Positions 16,907-27,300 of a stretch of DNA of 64,000 nucleotides are shown here, in pieces. Every line of letters starts with the position of its first letter. Position 1 is the stretch's first letter. The stretch is from Streptomyces sp. NBC_01351 (GTDB lineage: Bacteria; Actinomycetota; Actinomycetes; Streptomycetales; Streptomycetaceae), in NCBI RefSeq assembly GCF_036237315.1, contig NZ_CP108357.1, forward strand, positions 168,722 through 232,721, written 5' to 3'. The notes under the pieces were generated by a model. That model was not told the DNA's origin. It saw only the letters and a program-made list of their open reading frames with translations, and searched no databases. The translations under genes and the position numbers were made by a program.

Positions 16907-17572
16907 GTGACTCCTTGACTACGTTCCGTTATGGCCGCTCGTATCTCCCCATAAGCAGCTGAGCCGACACGGCGCTTTCCAGCCCTTCCTGGACGTCGAT
17001 GGGCTACTGACTCCAACTGTCTGATCGCGGTCACGAGCAGGCCGCCCCGCACAAGGAGCCAGCCAGGCGGGCCAGGACGGAGGCTGCTTGGAAGGCCAAT
17101 CGGCCGCGCCGGGAACAGCCGGTCCGGCCAGCACGCATCGACCGGCCGCCCGGCCCCAGGACCTGCGGCTGCACCGCGAACTCGCCGCGCTGGTGGCCTT
17201 CTCGCGGGTGTCCTTGGGGCTGCGGGCCCGTTCGACGCTGGCGCGCAGGGCCTCCAAGTGGGCGGGGGCGGTCCTGACGCCGTAGTGCGCTCGGGGGAGG
17301 GGCCGGGGCAGGTTAGTGCGCCCTGTGTGCGCCGGGTGATGCGCCCTGGCTCTCAAACTGGCGCACTCTGTGATCCGAGTCACGTGAACCACGGTTAACG
17401 CTGGTCGGTGCATATGACGAAAGCGGACGCGAATGTTCCACCAAGAACGCATGTCCGTCGGTTAACCCGAGCGCCCGTTCGTGCCGGTGAGTACATGCGA
17501 GAGCACACAGCGTTCTCCTCCGGGCCGCAATGGCGCGGCCCAGAGTCTCACCTGAACACGTAAGGAGGGTCA
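16907..17572. other. Intergenic region, possible gene remnant
   Basis: Divergent genes flank this 666-base stretch. A minus-strand segment near 17150-17290 reads APAHLEALRASVERARSPKD then TREKATSAA, with coding-like base use, but has no start codon or clean end, so it may be a remnant. The part near 17380-17480 is richer in AT and includes GGTTAAC and CGGTTAACCCG strings, a likely place for the promoter of the sigma-factor operon. Confidence 0.35.
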
Positions 17573-17797
17573 GTGGGGCACGAGATGTCCCGGTACACGC
17601 CGAAGCCCGGCGCCTACCGGATGACCGCCGCGGGACCGGACGCCGAGATGCGCCCGATAGCCCGCACCGCCTCGCGGGCCAGGGCAGCACGCACCGCCGC
17701 GCCGCGCACCGATGTGCGGCACGTAACCTCCCAGCCGCGCCTGGGAGTCCACAAGCCGGCCGCCGGGCCGCCGAATGATCAGGAGGGAGAGCGGTGA
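17573..17797 (+). CDS. Small leader protein of the sigma operon
   Basis: This is 74 residues from a GTG at 17573 after GGAGGG; an ATG at 17585 is also possible. The sequence is rich in Ala, Arg, Pro and Thr (MSRYTPKPGAYRMTAAGPDA), with no known domain. Its stop overlaps the GTG of the sigma factor as GTGA. It may be a true small protein or exist mainly to couple translation. Confidence 0.5.
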   Translation: MGHEMSRYTPKPGAYRMTAAGPDAEMRPIARTASRARAARTAAPRTDVRHVTSQPRLGVHKPAAGPPNDQEGER

Positions 17798-18354
17798 ACG
17801 ATTCGTCGTGGGAGTACGAGCTGACCAAGCCCGACCCGGCTGATTTTCCCGCCGCCTTCGAGGGCTTCTTCGCCCAACACAGGAGCGGCTTCCTCCGGCT
17901 CGCCGGATCCCGGCTGCGCAACCGCCAGGACGCGGAGGACGCCGTCATGGAGGCGGCCTACAAGATGTTCCGGAAGTGGGAGCGGATCATGGCCCACCAG
18001 AACCCGAGGGCAATGGCGTACCTGATCCTGCACAACCACCTCATCGACTTCTACCGGCGCCGGGCCCGGATGGCCGGGCGCGACGAAGCCGCCCGCCAGC
18101 ACGCCCCCGTCGCCTCCGACTTCGCCGACCTGGGTGCATTCGCGAAGCTCGACGAAGCCCTGGAAACGCTGGAGAAGACCGCGCCCATGCAGGCCAACAG
18201 CGTGCGCCTGCGCCACCTCGCAGACCTCTCCTACGAAGACGTCGCGCTGTGCCTGGAGATCACGCCGGGCGCGGCGAAGACGAACGTGTCCCTCGGCTTG
18301 GCGAAGCTGAAGGACCTCATGAACATCCCTGACGCGGGGAAAGGGGATTCCTGA
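17794..18354 (+). CDS. ECF-type sigma-70 family sigma factor
   Basis: This is 186 residues. Region 2 is seen in FFAQHRSGFLRLAGSRLRNR, QDAEDAVMEAAYKMFRKW and AYLILHNHLIDFYRRRARM, which bind core polymerase and the -10 element. Region 4 is LRHLADLSYEDVALCLEITP and GAAKTNVSLGLAKLKDL, the -35 helix-turn-helix. It directs RNA polymerase to its own set of promoters. The stop overlaps the next ATG (TGATG), so a partner protein is made together with it. No membrane anti-sigma gene is present. Confidence 0.88.
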   Translation: MNDSSWEYELTKPDPADFPAAFEGFFAQHRSGFLRLAGSRLRNRQDAEDAVMEAAYKMFRKWERIMAHQNPRAMAYLILHNHLIDFYRRRARMAGRDEAARQHAPVASDFADLGAFAKLDEALETLEKTAPMQANSVRLRHLADLSYEDVALCLEITPGAAKTNVSLGLAKLKDLMNIPDAGKGDS

Positions 18355-19103
18355 TGTTGGAAGAGATGCTCAAGGCCCAGGCCCAAGCTCTCCACGACGA
18401 ATACGACGACCACGACACCACCGGCTTCCTTCGCCGCCTGGCCGACCACATCAACGAGGAGGCACAGCGTCCGCCCCGCGTCCGGATGGCCAACCAGCCC
18501 TACGACGCCGCGGCTGAGCCCGAAGGGCCGGCGGCCGCGCCTCCGTCGCGGGCGCAGGTGATGGCTCCCGCGCAGGGGCCGGAGGCGAGGACCAGGGCGC
18601 AGAGCTTTGTCCGGCCCCGCGGCCGCCGTCCGATGCGGCGGCGGCCGACCCCGATTGCCCCGCTCGACCCCAGCGTCAGCCCGGCCGCCGTGATCGACTA
18701 CGTCCGCAGGCTCTGCGAAGTGGTCCTCGCCTCCAAGGACGTCGAGCGCCTGGAGAGCTTCGACGAGGACTACGACCAGGCCGGCGCACGCACGTACGCG
18801 TGCCTGCTCTACACACTCGGCCAGCACACCGGCGCGTTGTACTGGTGGAGGTTCGCGGCCGGCGCGGGCGACGCGCTCGCGGCTCATCTCCTCGCCTCCC
18901 ACCACGCCGCGGTCGGACTGGCCCCCGACGCACGGGTCTGGCGCGCCTTCGCCCAGATGCTCGGCTTCAGCAACGAACACCACGTGCCCACGCCCGTGCA
19001 CACCGAGACCATGCTCGCCGAGCACTTCGCGGTCCGCGTGCCATGGGACCAGGAGCGGCAGTCCTTCTTCCGCGGTCTCCCCCGGGACCTCGCCACCCGC
19101 TGA
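18354..19103 (+). CDS. Sigma-factor partner with repeat-like helical domain
   Basis: This is 249 residues starting in the sigma stop (TGATG). The first 40 residues, FLRRLADHINEEAQRPP, are followed by a Pro/Arg-rich linker. Residues about 110-240 are helical with an alpha-alpha repeat look (RTYACLLYTLGQHTGALYWW, DALAAHLLASHHAAVGL), close to TPR/Sel1 repeats. There is no signal peptide or membrane helix. As a tightly coupled partner it may regulate the sigma factor in the cytosol. A second sigma operon in this window has a partner with a similar helical segment. Confidence 0.65.
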   Translation: MLEEMLKAQAQALHDEYDDHDTTGFLRRLADHINEEAQRPPRVRMANQPYDAAAEPEGPAAAPPSRAQVMAPAQGPEARTRAQSFVRPRGRRPMRRRPTPIAPLDPSVSPAAVIDYVRRLCEVVLASKDVERLESFDEDYDQAGARTYACLLYTLGQHTGALYWWRFAAGAGDALAAHLLASHHAAVGLAPDARVWRAFAQMLGFSNEHHVPTPVHTETMLAEHFAVRVPWDQERQSFFRGLPRDLATR

Positions 19104-19124
19104 CCACTTCCGCAGGCCGCTGAC

Positions 19125-19173
19125 GGCCCGTGATGCCCCCGGCTCCACCAAGGAGTCCGGGGTAGCACGGGCC
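19125..19173 (+). terminator. Terminator after sigma operon
   Basis: GGCCCGTG at 19125 pairs with CACGGGCC ending at 19173, with an inner CCCCGG/CCGGGG stem. It lies 21 bases past the stop of the sigma-factor partner gene. The remainder of the gap to 19432 holds no clear gene and probably carries the promoter of the small membrane protein. Confidence 0.7.
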
Positions 19174-19432
19174 CAATCAGGAGGCTTGCGCGCCTTGCCC
19201 TACCAGTCGTAGCGGCCCAATTCAACCGTTCTCCCACGGTAAACCCGCTGGTCAGAACCCTTGAATTCAAATTCTCGTCAACGTGGAAGCCCCACAGGAC
19301 TTGCGGTTCTAAGTACCGCCTCCTGCACGGTGTGCCCATCGAGCTCCCGCCCTCGGTACGAAGCGGCGCCAGCTCCCGCTCCACGCCATCGCGTGCGACC
19401 ACACATGCCCGAATCCGAAGGACCACCCACCC

Positions 19433-19705
19433 ATGTCTCAGCCGACTTCCACCCCGCCGCAGGACCCCGCTCCCGTCCCGCAGCAGCCGACGCCGCCAGC
19501 CTCAGGCGGCGGCGCGACAGCGGCGCTCCTGCCCCTCCTGGTCCTGGTCTTCGTCCTCCTCGTACTCGTCATCGGCGCCGGCCTTCTCTACGTAACCGCC
19601 GCGCACCCCTCGCTCGCCATTCCGCTGACCGTCGCCGCCGCGGGCGTCACGATCGTCTTCACCATCGCCGGGGTCCTCGTCGCGGTCATGGCCTCCAGGA
19701 GGTGA
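19433..19705 (+). CDS. Small two-helix membrane protein (module copy 1)
   Basis: This is 90 residues. A Pro/Gln-rich cytosolic start (MSQPTSTPPQDPAPVPQQPT) is followed by LLPLLVLVFVLLVLVIGAGL and, after a short YVTAAHP loop, AIPLTVAAAGVTIVFTIAGV and VAVMASRR. Two membrane helices with both ends inside are likely. Function is unknown. The second half recurs, at about 75-85% identity by eye, at 31762-31911 and 34401-34550, each time just before a strong hairpin. This is the only copy with a complete frame of its own. Confidence 0.75.
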   Translation: MSQPTSTPPQDPAPVPQQPTPPASGGGATAALLPLLVLVFVLLVLVIGAGLLYVTAAHPSLAIPLTVAAAGVTIVFTIAGVLVAVMASRR

Positions 19706-19767
19706 CCTCGGTGCGCCGCGCCCCGCCCGGATTCCCCCGGCGGGGCGGCTCCCACCCTGAGAGGCGC

Positions 19768-19805
19768 GGGCCCGCCACCTCCGGGGTTTCGGAGATGGCG
19801 GGCCC
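19768..19805. terminator. Bidirectional terminator
   Basis: GGGCCCGCCA and TGGCGGGCCC form the outer stem, with CTCCG and CGGAG inside it. It lies between the rightward small membrane gene and the end of the leftward LamG gene and can serve both. Confidence 0.8.
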
Positions 19806-19824
19806 ATGGGTCAGACAGCTGGAG

Positions 19825-22800
19825 TCAGCTGGCGTTTCCCAGGGGGGTGGCGAGGCCGGGGGCGTGCCAGCGTTGGTTGTTGCCGTAGGTGCAGTCGAAC
19901 AGTTCGAGTTGGTTGCCGTTGTCGGTGCGGGCGTACGGCAGGTCGAGGCAGCGGCCGGAGTGCGGGTTGTAGAAGCCGCCGGTTGCGGTGGGGAGCCACT
20001 GCTGGTTGTAGGCGCCGGTGGCGCAGGTCCACAGCAGGATCGGGGTGCCGTTGGTCGTGCCGCCGCCTGAGATGTCTACGCACTTTCCGCCGATGCGAAG
20101 TTCACCGTCTGCCGTGATGGCGAATCTCTGAGCAGGGTCGTCGTTGGTGGTGCTGCAGTCCCAGATCTGGATGCGGTTACCGTCGATGCTGTTGCCGAAG
20201 TTGTTGTCTGCGCACTTTGCGGAGTTCAGCGCGGAGACGAGCTTGGTGCCGTTTGCGGTGGGGACGGTGGAGTGGTTGTAGACGGAAACGTTGCTGATAC
20301 CGCCTTCGAAGAAGGAGGACGTCTTGCTCGCCCTCTTGTAGCGGCCCATGACCAGGGGGCCGGTGGCATTCCATGCGTTGGCCTTGGCGTGGTGGCCAGT
20401 GCCGGCCAGGGTGCCGTTGACGTAGAGGGCAATCAGGCCGGTCCGGTCGTCGTACGTGGCGGTGAGCTGGATCCATGCATTGAGTTGGACCTTGGCGGCG
20501 TCGTTCATGACTAGGGTCTGGTCGTAATCCCAGCCGTCGTCGTCCCGCTTGGACATTCCAAACCGCCAGGTGCCGTCCCCGTCGTGCCAGAGCATGAACC
20601 CGCTGGCGTGCGCTCCGTCCTGGCTGAGAACGACGCCGGTGGGTTTGTTGGACTTGGCCCAGGCGGAGACGGTGAAGCTTCGGGTGGTGTCGACGGCAGG
20701 GCCGGCGGCGGTGACGGTTCCGGTGGTTCCGTTGAGGGCGACGACGTCGGTGGTGGTGCCCGCGACGGTGTCGTCCTTGACCCGGGTGGCGCCGGTGGCG
20801 CTGAGGGCCGCGTTGTTGCGGCGGCGGAGGTCGATGGCGGTGTTGCCGGTGGCCTCGTTCAGTTTCCAGTGCGCGGTGGAGATGCGGGCGTCGCCCATGG
20901 TGTGGCCGGTGTTGAATCCGGTGACCTTGCCGGAGGTGGCGACGCCGTTCCAGGTGCGCAGCCGGTGGAGGCTGTCCAGGGCCCACAGGTCGGGGATGCC
21001 GTCGGCGCTGGTGTCGCCGGAGGTGCCGATGACAGGGTAGGTGGTTGCGTTGACGCCTGAGCTGATCTTGGTGCGCTTGGTGTGGTCGCCGAGGGCTGCG
21101 GGGTTTCCGGCGACGTTGGCGTACTGGTAGACGTCGCCGGTGGTGTTGTCGCGGGCCCAGAGGTCGGGGAGGCTGTCGCCGGTGGCGTCACCGGGGGCGA
21201 TGAGGGTGAGGTTGTCCCAGCCTGTGGGGCTAAGGACGAGCACGAGAGGGTCGCGCAGTTCGCCAGTCGTGCCGGTGCCCTGGAACAACATCAGTGCGCT
21301 GCTCGTGCCGTCGTTCTCTACGGTGATCAGATCATTGCGAGGGGTGACGCCGCCTGCTTCCGGTAGTGCGTCGCCGACGGCGAGGATCTGCTTGACCCGT
21401 GCCCAGGTTCCCGCGTACTCGGCGCCACAGGGCTGGCCTGTGGCGGCGACGCGGCAATCCCCTGCGTCGGGCCGTGTGACGCCCTCGCCCCGATTGGCCT
21501 TGCTGTAGTAGAGGCCGCCGTAGGCTTCGAGGCCGCCCTCGGTAAGGGAGTTGCGGTAGAGCCACAGGTTGCCGTCGCGGTAGGCCCATAGGTCGTCGAT
21601 GCGGATGCCGTTGCCGCCGCGGTGGGTGACGAGGGTGCCGTTGCCCCAGCTCTTGCCGTCGGGGCTGTTGGCTGCGTTGGAGGCGAGCATGCCGCCGGCT
21701 GCGGGGTCGATGGCGGTCGGGTAGACGATGAGGTCGCCGTTGGCAGCGGGGGCGATGAAGTCGACGCGTTCGTCGCCGGTGATGTCGCCGAGTGTGGTCT
21801 TCGCGTTCGGGTTGTCGGGGACGTAGAAGGTGTAGGTCTGCTGCTGAGAGCGGTTGCCGGCGCGGTCCACGGACTGGACGCGCAGGATGTTGGTGCCCCA
21901 GGTCGTCGGAGTCAGCGGGATGGTGGCGCTGCCGTCGGCGGCCGCGTCGACGCGGTTGGCACCACCGACCGGGATGGTCGAGTTGAAGGCCCACTCGTAG
22001 TACAGGACTCCGCTGATGGAGTCTGCGGCCTTCACCGTAAAGGTACCGGGCTGGCCGATGTGCTTGGTGGAGCCGGGCAGGGTACCCGACGGCGGATACT
22101 CGGCGGAGGTGACGACCGGGATGGACGGGAGCTGGGTGTCCATGCTGAACATGCAGCCGTTTACCCAGTTGGAGGTCATGTCGCCGTCACCGCCCTGGAC
22201 CTGCCACCAGTAGGTGTGGCCGTCGGAGAGGTTGTTCGGCAACGCGGCTGCCCAGTGGGTGCCGTTTGCTTGGTTCCCCCACCCGCTGTCGTAGGCCACG
22301 GCGCCGTTGACGTCGTGGACCAGGAACCGGGCGTCGTTGGACTGTCCGTCCGGATCACCGATCCACGCGTCAATGCGCAGCCCGGCATAGCCCGTGGCGC
22401 CGACCCAGCCGCAGCCGTTGCCGTTCGCGTTCTTCGGCTCCGGGCTCATGCCAAGGGACCACGGGTCATACGGCGGCCGGTTGTACTCGATGTACAGGAA
22501 GGGCAGGTCGTTCTTGTCGCGGGTGAACCGCTTGAAGGAGTTGTTGCTGCTGCTCTTGGATTCGTTGGAGGCGAAGAGGCCGTAGGTGAGGCTGCCGCGC
22601 CATTCGTTCGCGGCGAGGTGTGCGCGTACGTCCCACTCACCGCGCGTGGTGGCGTCGGGGCAGCCGGGGCCGCCCGCGCTGTTGAGGGAGGTGGTGCGCA
22701 GGATCTCCCAGTCCCGGGGCTGGGTGTTCCAGGTGATGTTGGAGAGCAGCGGTTCGGTGGAGTGCAGGTCTACGTTGTAGGTGTTGCTGCAGGTGGCGTC

Positions 22801-24033
22801 GGCGGCGTCCGACTGGGTCGCGAAGAAGGATGCCTTCTTGATGCTCTTGTCGCGCAGGTCGCTGGTGTCGAGCTGTACGTAGTAGCGCTCCAGGCCTGTC
22901 CTGGTGCGCCAGCGTTGGTAGCCGACGCCGGGGTCGTAGGTGTCGCTGTAGTCGTCGTAGCTGACGGTGGTGGGGTAGCCCTCCTGTACCCAGGCCCAGT
23001 GCTGGGTGCCGCGGCTGGTGGGCTGCCATGCCGGGTCGATGTAGACCGGGTAGGTGGTGGCGGGGTCGGCCATGAAGGCCTGGTCCGGGGTGAGGGCGAG
23101 GGAGTCCTTGCCGAGGTCGGTCTGGAGCCGGGTGACCTTGGCGGAGTCGCCCGGGCCGGCGCTGTCCGAGGCGGACTTGACCGGTTCGTCGTCCGCAATC
23201 TGGGCTGCGGTCGCCGCCTCGGAGAACGCGGCGGCGTTCGACGGTTCGGCGAGGGGAGTTTGGACGGGGCGGGTGGAGTCCCACATGGTGGGGGTCGGAG
23301 CTTGGAAGACCGTACGGCCCGAGGCATCGGTGGCCTTCAGGTTGCCGTTGCCGTCAGCGGAGACGGTGACGCCCTGGCCCTTCAGGCCGGTGGTCAGCTT
23401 GGCGAGTTTCGGGTGCTTCGCGGCCGCGGCGGACTTGACGACGAGGATCTGTGAGATGCCACCGCCCTCATCGGCCGTGACCTTGAGGTCGGTGCCCGGG
23501 ACCACCTCGCGATAGACGGCGCTGGCGCCCTCCAGCACGGGTGCGGGAAGTGGTTCCGGCCAGCTCAGCACGAGCTGTTTGCCGTCTTGGTCCAGCGTGG
23601 CAAGCGGCGCGGTGCCGCCCCCGGACAGGGTCAGGCCGCTCACCGAGGCCTTCGGGCTGAGCGTGCCGTCGGCCGCCTTGACGAGGGTGGCGTCCAGCTC
23701 GGCCCACTTGCCGTCGCGTTTGGTGCGCAACGGGGCGACGCTGCGGGTCAGGCCCAGTGTGCCGTTCGGGTTGGCCATCACCGTGTCGGTCTCGGTCGTC
23801 CCTGCCGGCACGGGCACGGGCTTCCCGGTGCGCTTGGCCTCCGCGAGCGCGGTGTCCTCCGCCCGCTCCCGTTCGGTCGTCGGCCGCTCCGGCGGCGTCT
23901 GAGCGGCCGGTGCCGCCGGCTTGTCGACTGCCGAGGCGGTCGGCGCCGCGCCGACGGATGTGACGGACAGGGCAAGTGCGACCAGCCCGGCCAGCGCGAC
24001 CGGCCGACGGGCCGGTCGCATTCTTCGTAACAT
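19825..24033 (-). CDS. Secreted DNRLRE/FG-GAP/LamG/ricin-lectin protein
   Basis: This is 1402 residues from the ATG at 24033, followed by a signal peptide (RRPVALAGLVALALSVTSVG, cleavage near ASA). In order: a beta-rich N-terminal half with a DNRLRE-like region (about 330-500), an Ig-like part, FG-GAP/VCBS-like calcium loops (GDITGDERVDF near 750, GDATGDSLPDLW near 945, GDTSADGIPDLW near 1005), a LamG domain (about 1050-1260), and a C-terminal ricin B lectin with QQW and QRW repeats. Such proteins bind carbohydrate outside the cell. The gene is divergent from an RHS gene across 309 bases, a pairing common in Streptomyces. Confidence 0.88.
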   Translation of the reverse strand: MLRRMRPARRPVALAGLVALALSVTSVGAAPTASAVDKPAAPAAQTPPERPTTERERAEDTALAEAKRTGKPVPVPAGTTETDTVMANPNGTLGLTRSVAPLRTKRDGKWAELDATLVKAADGTLSPKASVSGLTLSGGGTAPLATLDQDGKQLVLSWPEPLPAPVLEGASAVYREVVPGTDLKVTADEGGGISQILVVKSAAAAKHPKLAKLTTGLKGQGVTVSADGNGNLKATDASGRTVFQAPTPTMWDSTRPVQTPLAEPSNAAAFSEAATAAQIADDEPVKSASDSAGPGDSAKVTRLQTDLGKDSLALTPDQAFMADPATTYPVYIDPAWQPTSRGTQHWAWVQEGYPTTVSYDDYSDTYDPGVGYQRWRTRTGLERYYVQLDTSDLRDKSIKKASFFATQSDAADATCSNTYNVDLHSTEPLLSNITWNTQPRDWEILRTTSLNSAGGPGCPDATTRGEWDVRAHLAANEWRGSLTYGLFASNESKSSSNNSFKRFTRDKNDLPFLYIEYNRPPYDPWSLGMSPEPKNANGNGCGWVGATGYAGLRIDAWIGDPDGQSNDARFLVHDVNGAVAYDSGWGNQANGTHWAAALPNNLSDGHTYWWQVQGGDGDMTSNWVNGCMFSMDTQLPSIPVVTSAEYPPSGTLPGSTKHIGQPGTFTVKAADSISGVLYYEWAFNSTIPVGGANRVDAAADGSATIPLTPTTWGTNILRVQSVDRAGNRSQQQTYTFYVPDNPNAKTTLGDITGDERVDFIAPAANGDLIVYPTAIDPAAGGMLASNAANSPDGKSWGNGTLVTHRGGNGIRIDDLWAYRDGNLWLYRNSLTEGGLEAYGGLYYSKANRGEGVTRPDAGDCRVAATGQPCGAEYAGTWARVKQILAVGDALPEAGGVTPRNDLITVENDGTSSALMLFQGTGTTGELRDPLVLVLSPTGWDNLTLIAPGDATGDSLPDLWARDNTTGDVYQYANVAGNPAALGDHTKRTKISSGVNATTYPVIGTSGDTSADGIPDLWALDSLHRLRTWNGVATSGKVTGFNTGHTMGDARISTAHWKLNEATGNTAIDLRRRNNAALSATGATRVKDDTVAGTTTDVVALNGTTGTVTAAGPAVDTTRSFTVSAWAKSNKPTGVVLSQDGAHASGFMLWHDGDGTWRFGMSKRDDDGWDYDQTLVMNDAAKVQLNAWIQLTATYDDRTGLIALYVNGTLAGTGHHAKANAWNATGPLVMGRYKRASKTSSFFEGGISNVSVYNHSTVPTANGTKLVSALNSAKCADNNFGNSIDGNRIQIWDCSTTNDDPAQRFAITADGELRIGGKCVDISGGGTTNGTPILLWTCATGAYNQQWLPTATGGFYNPHSGRCLDLPYARTDNGNQLELFDCTYGNNQRWHAPGLATPLGNAS

Positions 24034-24342
24034 TCCCCCACGGGAACTCCCCAGTGTGATCGTTTCCGACAACTGGGCGTGAACGCTAACAGCCCATCCG
24101 ATCGGGCGGCCTGTGATCAGAATTCGGAACTCGATATTCCTGGGAACTATTTCGCAGGATCGTGATAAATCGATCGACGCGATCCGGCCATCGCGTAAGC
24201 GAACTGTCGGGTTTCAGGCAATCTTCGGAACCTTGCAGGTCGGGCCGAGATGTCTTGTCCGGATTGGTTCATGTATTGCGGACGGCCAACAGGCTAGGCT
24301 CTCAGGCCAATTGATCCACTCGGCGACCGTGGGGGGAATGCC
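24034..24342. promoter_or_regulatory. Shared control region of LamG and RHS genes
   Basis: These 309 bases separate two divergent genes for giant exported proteins and are richer in AT than the surroundings (TTCCTGGGAACTATTTCGCA, GATAAATCGATC). Promoters for both directions must lie here. No specific -10/-35 pair was assigned. Confidence 0.55.
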
Positions 24343-27300
24343 GTGTCGGCACCAACGGCTGGACTTCGAGCGATGAGAAGAAACTCGAAGATCAAACAGC
24401 GCATCGCAGTTCCAGTGTTAGTGGCACTCTCGCTGCTCGTCGGCTCGGGAACTGCCCAAGCCGCGCAGTGGCAGCCAAAAGATCAACGCCGCTGGTCACC
24501 GGGCGTATTAAAGAAGACCGAGTCGGTCTCCGGGAAGAACGCTCCGAAGATCGATCCGAAGACCCTTAAGGGCGACGGGGCAACATCCTGGCGCCCGAAG
24601 GACGTGTACTGGCCGCCTGCTTCTCAGGCCGAGGTGGATCTTGGTGCTACGGCGCCCGCTGCTCCGCGCGGTTCGCTTCTCACCGCGCCCGCACCTTCCG
24701 GTGTCCCAGCGGCTCCCGCCGCCGATCCGAGCCGCGCGGGCACCGCTCCCGTCTGGGTGAGCCCCGCGTCGGCCAAGGACGCTCCGCGCACCGGCAAGGC
24801 TGCCGTGCAGCTCACGGACAGAGCTGCCGCCGAGAAGGCCGGCATCCAGGGCCTGCTGCTCACGGTCCGCCCGGCCGGGGATGTGGTGAAGGCCGGCCCG
24901 GTCAAGGTCTCGGTGGACGTCTCGCACATCGCGGGTGCTTTCGGTGGCGACTGGCTCCACCGGACCCACCTGGTCAGGCTGCCGGAATGCGCCCTGACCA
25001 CCCCCGAGCACGCTGAGTGCCGCACGCAGACACCCGTCACCACCGCCAGGGACGGCGACCGGGCCGGGCTGCTCAGCGCGGAAGTACCCCTCAAGGGCGG
25101 CTCCGCAGGCGAGAGTCTGCGTACGAGCGAAGCTTCCACTGCTTCGGATGGGGCTACGGTGCTCGGCGTGACGGCCGCGCCAGGCGGCCCCGCCGGAACC
25201 TACGCCGCCACCAGCCTGGCACCTTCGGGCAAGTGGTCCAGCGGCGGGAACGCCGGCGGCTTCTCCTGGTCGTACCCGATTGCCGTACCGGATGCACTGG
25301 GCGGTACCAAACCCACCATCGACCTCTCGTACAGTTCTCAGGCAGTGGACGGCCGCACCGCGGCCACGAACAACCAGGCCTCATGGATCGGCGAGGGCTG
25401 GGACTACTCGCCCGGCTTCGTTGAGCGAACCTTCAAGCCCTGTGCCAAGGACGGCCAGGCCGACTCGAGCGAACAGTGCCTGGCCGGGCACAACGCGACG
25501 GTCTCCCTGAACGGCAAGTCCTCGACGCTCGTCCGCGACGACACCTCCGGCACCTGGAGGCTCGAGAACGACGACGCCTCGAAGGTCGAGAAACTGACCG
25601 GGGCGACCAACGGCGACAACAACGGCGAGTACTGGAAGATCACCACCCCGGACGGGACCCAGCATTACTTCGGCGTCGGCCGCAAGCCCGGCAGCGCCAC
25701 CGCACCCGCCACCAACTCCGCGTGGACGACTCCTGTCTACGGCAACAACGCGGGCGAGGAGTGCAACAAGCCGACCTTCGCCGCGTCCTGGTGCCAGCAG
25801 GCCTGGCGCTGGAACCTCGACTTCGTCGTCGACTCCCGCGGCGGAATGACCACCCACTCGTACGCCACCGAGACCAACCATTACAAGCTCGGTGTCTCCG
25901 CTGCGACCCCGCAGGGCACGCTCACCCCGTACATCCGAGGCGGCAACCTCGAGAAGATCACCTACGGCTCGAAGCTGACGGACGCCGACACGTTCAAGCC
26001 GACCGCGCAGGTCGTCTTCGGCGTCGAGGAGCGCTGCCTTCCAGTGAAGGACGTCTTCGACTGCGCGCCGGCCAAGCTGACCGCGGCCAACGCCACCAAG
26101 TGGCCTGACGTCCCCTTCGACCAGAAGTGTGCGACCACCGGAACCTGCGAGAACTACTCCGCCACCTTCTGGACCACCAAACGCCTCACCAAGATCACCA
26201 CGCAGGTCCTCGACAGCGCCGGCGGTTACGCCAACGTCGACTCCTACGAGCTCAAGCACCAGTTCCCGCCCACCAGCGACAACACCGCACCCTCCCTCTG
26301 GCTGGCCTCGCTCCTGCACACTGGCCACGACGGCGCGACCACGCTCCCCACCAACCCGGTCGTCTTCTACGGCAAGCCGCTGAACAACCGCGTCGACTCC
26401 AGCGTCGACAACCGCCCCGCGATGAACAAGTACCGTGTCGTCAAGATCGAATCCGAGACCGGTCAGGTCACCGACGTCGGCTACGCGGACCCGGACTGCG
26501 CGCCGGGCGCCGGGCTTCCATCCTCGAAGGACGGGAACACCACGCGCTGCTACCCGGCCTACTGGAACCCGGACAACAAGAGCCCGCTCGACCCGACCCT
26601 GGACTGGTTCCACAAGTACGTCGTCACCCGCGTCACCGAGCTCGACAACTTCAGCGGCTCACGTCCACAGGAAGTCCGCTACGAGTACGTCGGCGGCGCA
26701 GCCTGGCACCGTGACGACGAGGAACTGACCGAGGACAAGCGCCGCACCTGGAACCAGTTCCGCGGCTACGAACAGGTCATCACCCGCGCCGGCACCGCCC
26801 CCGACCCCATCTCCAAGCGCACGACCTTCTACCTGCGCGGCATGGACGGCGACATCAAGGCCGACGCCAGCAAGCGCACCGCCACCTTCACCGGCCTCGC
26901 CGGCAACACGATCAAAGACGCCGACCCGCTCGCCGGCACCGTCCGAGAGACCCAGACCTTCGCCTCCGACGGCGGCGAACTCGTTGCCATCTCCGAGAAC
27001 GAACCCTGGCTCTCCAAGGTCACCTCGACCCACAGCCGTGGCACCAAACTCCCCGCGCTCACCGCCCAGATGCAGCGCGACGGCTCCTCCCGTGAGAAGA
27101 AGCTGCGCGCCGACAAGACCTGGCAAACCACCTCCGAGACCGTCAAGTACGACGACACCTACGGCATGCAGGAGTGGACCCGGGACCAGGCAGACGGGCT
27201 TCCCGACACCTGCACCAAAACCTCCTACACCCGCAACACCGCCGCCTGGATGATCGACCGCGTCTCCGAGACTATCCAGATCCAAAGCAGCGACTGCGCG

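Noticed and set aside
21622..23454. Plus-strand open frame of 610 codons
   Set aside because: It is antisense to the LamG/ricin protein, with Gly/Val-rich low-complexity sequence and no start site.
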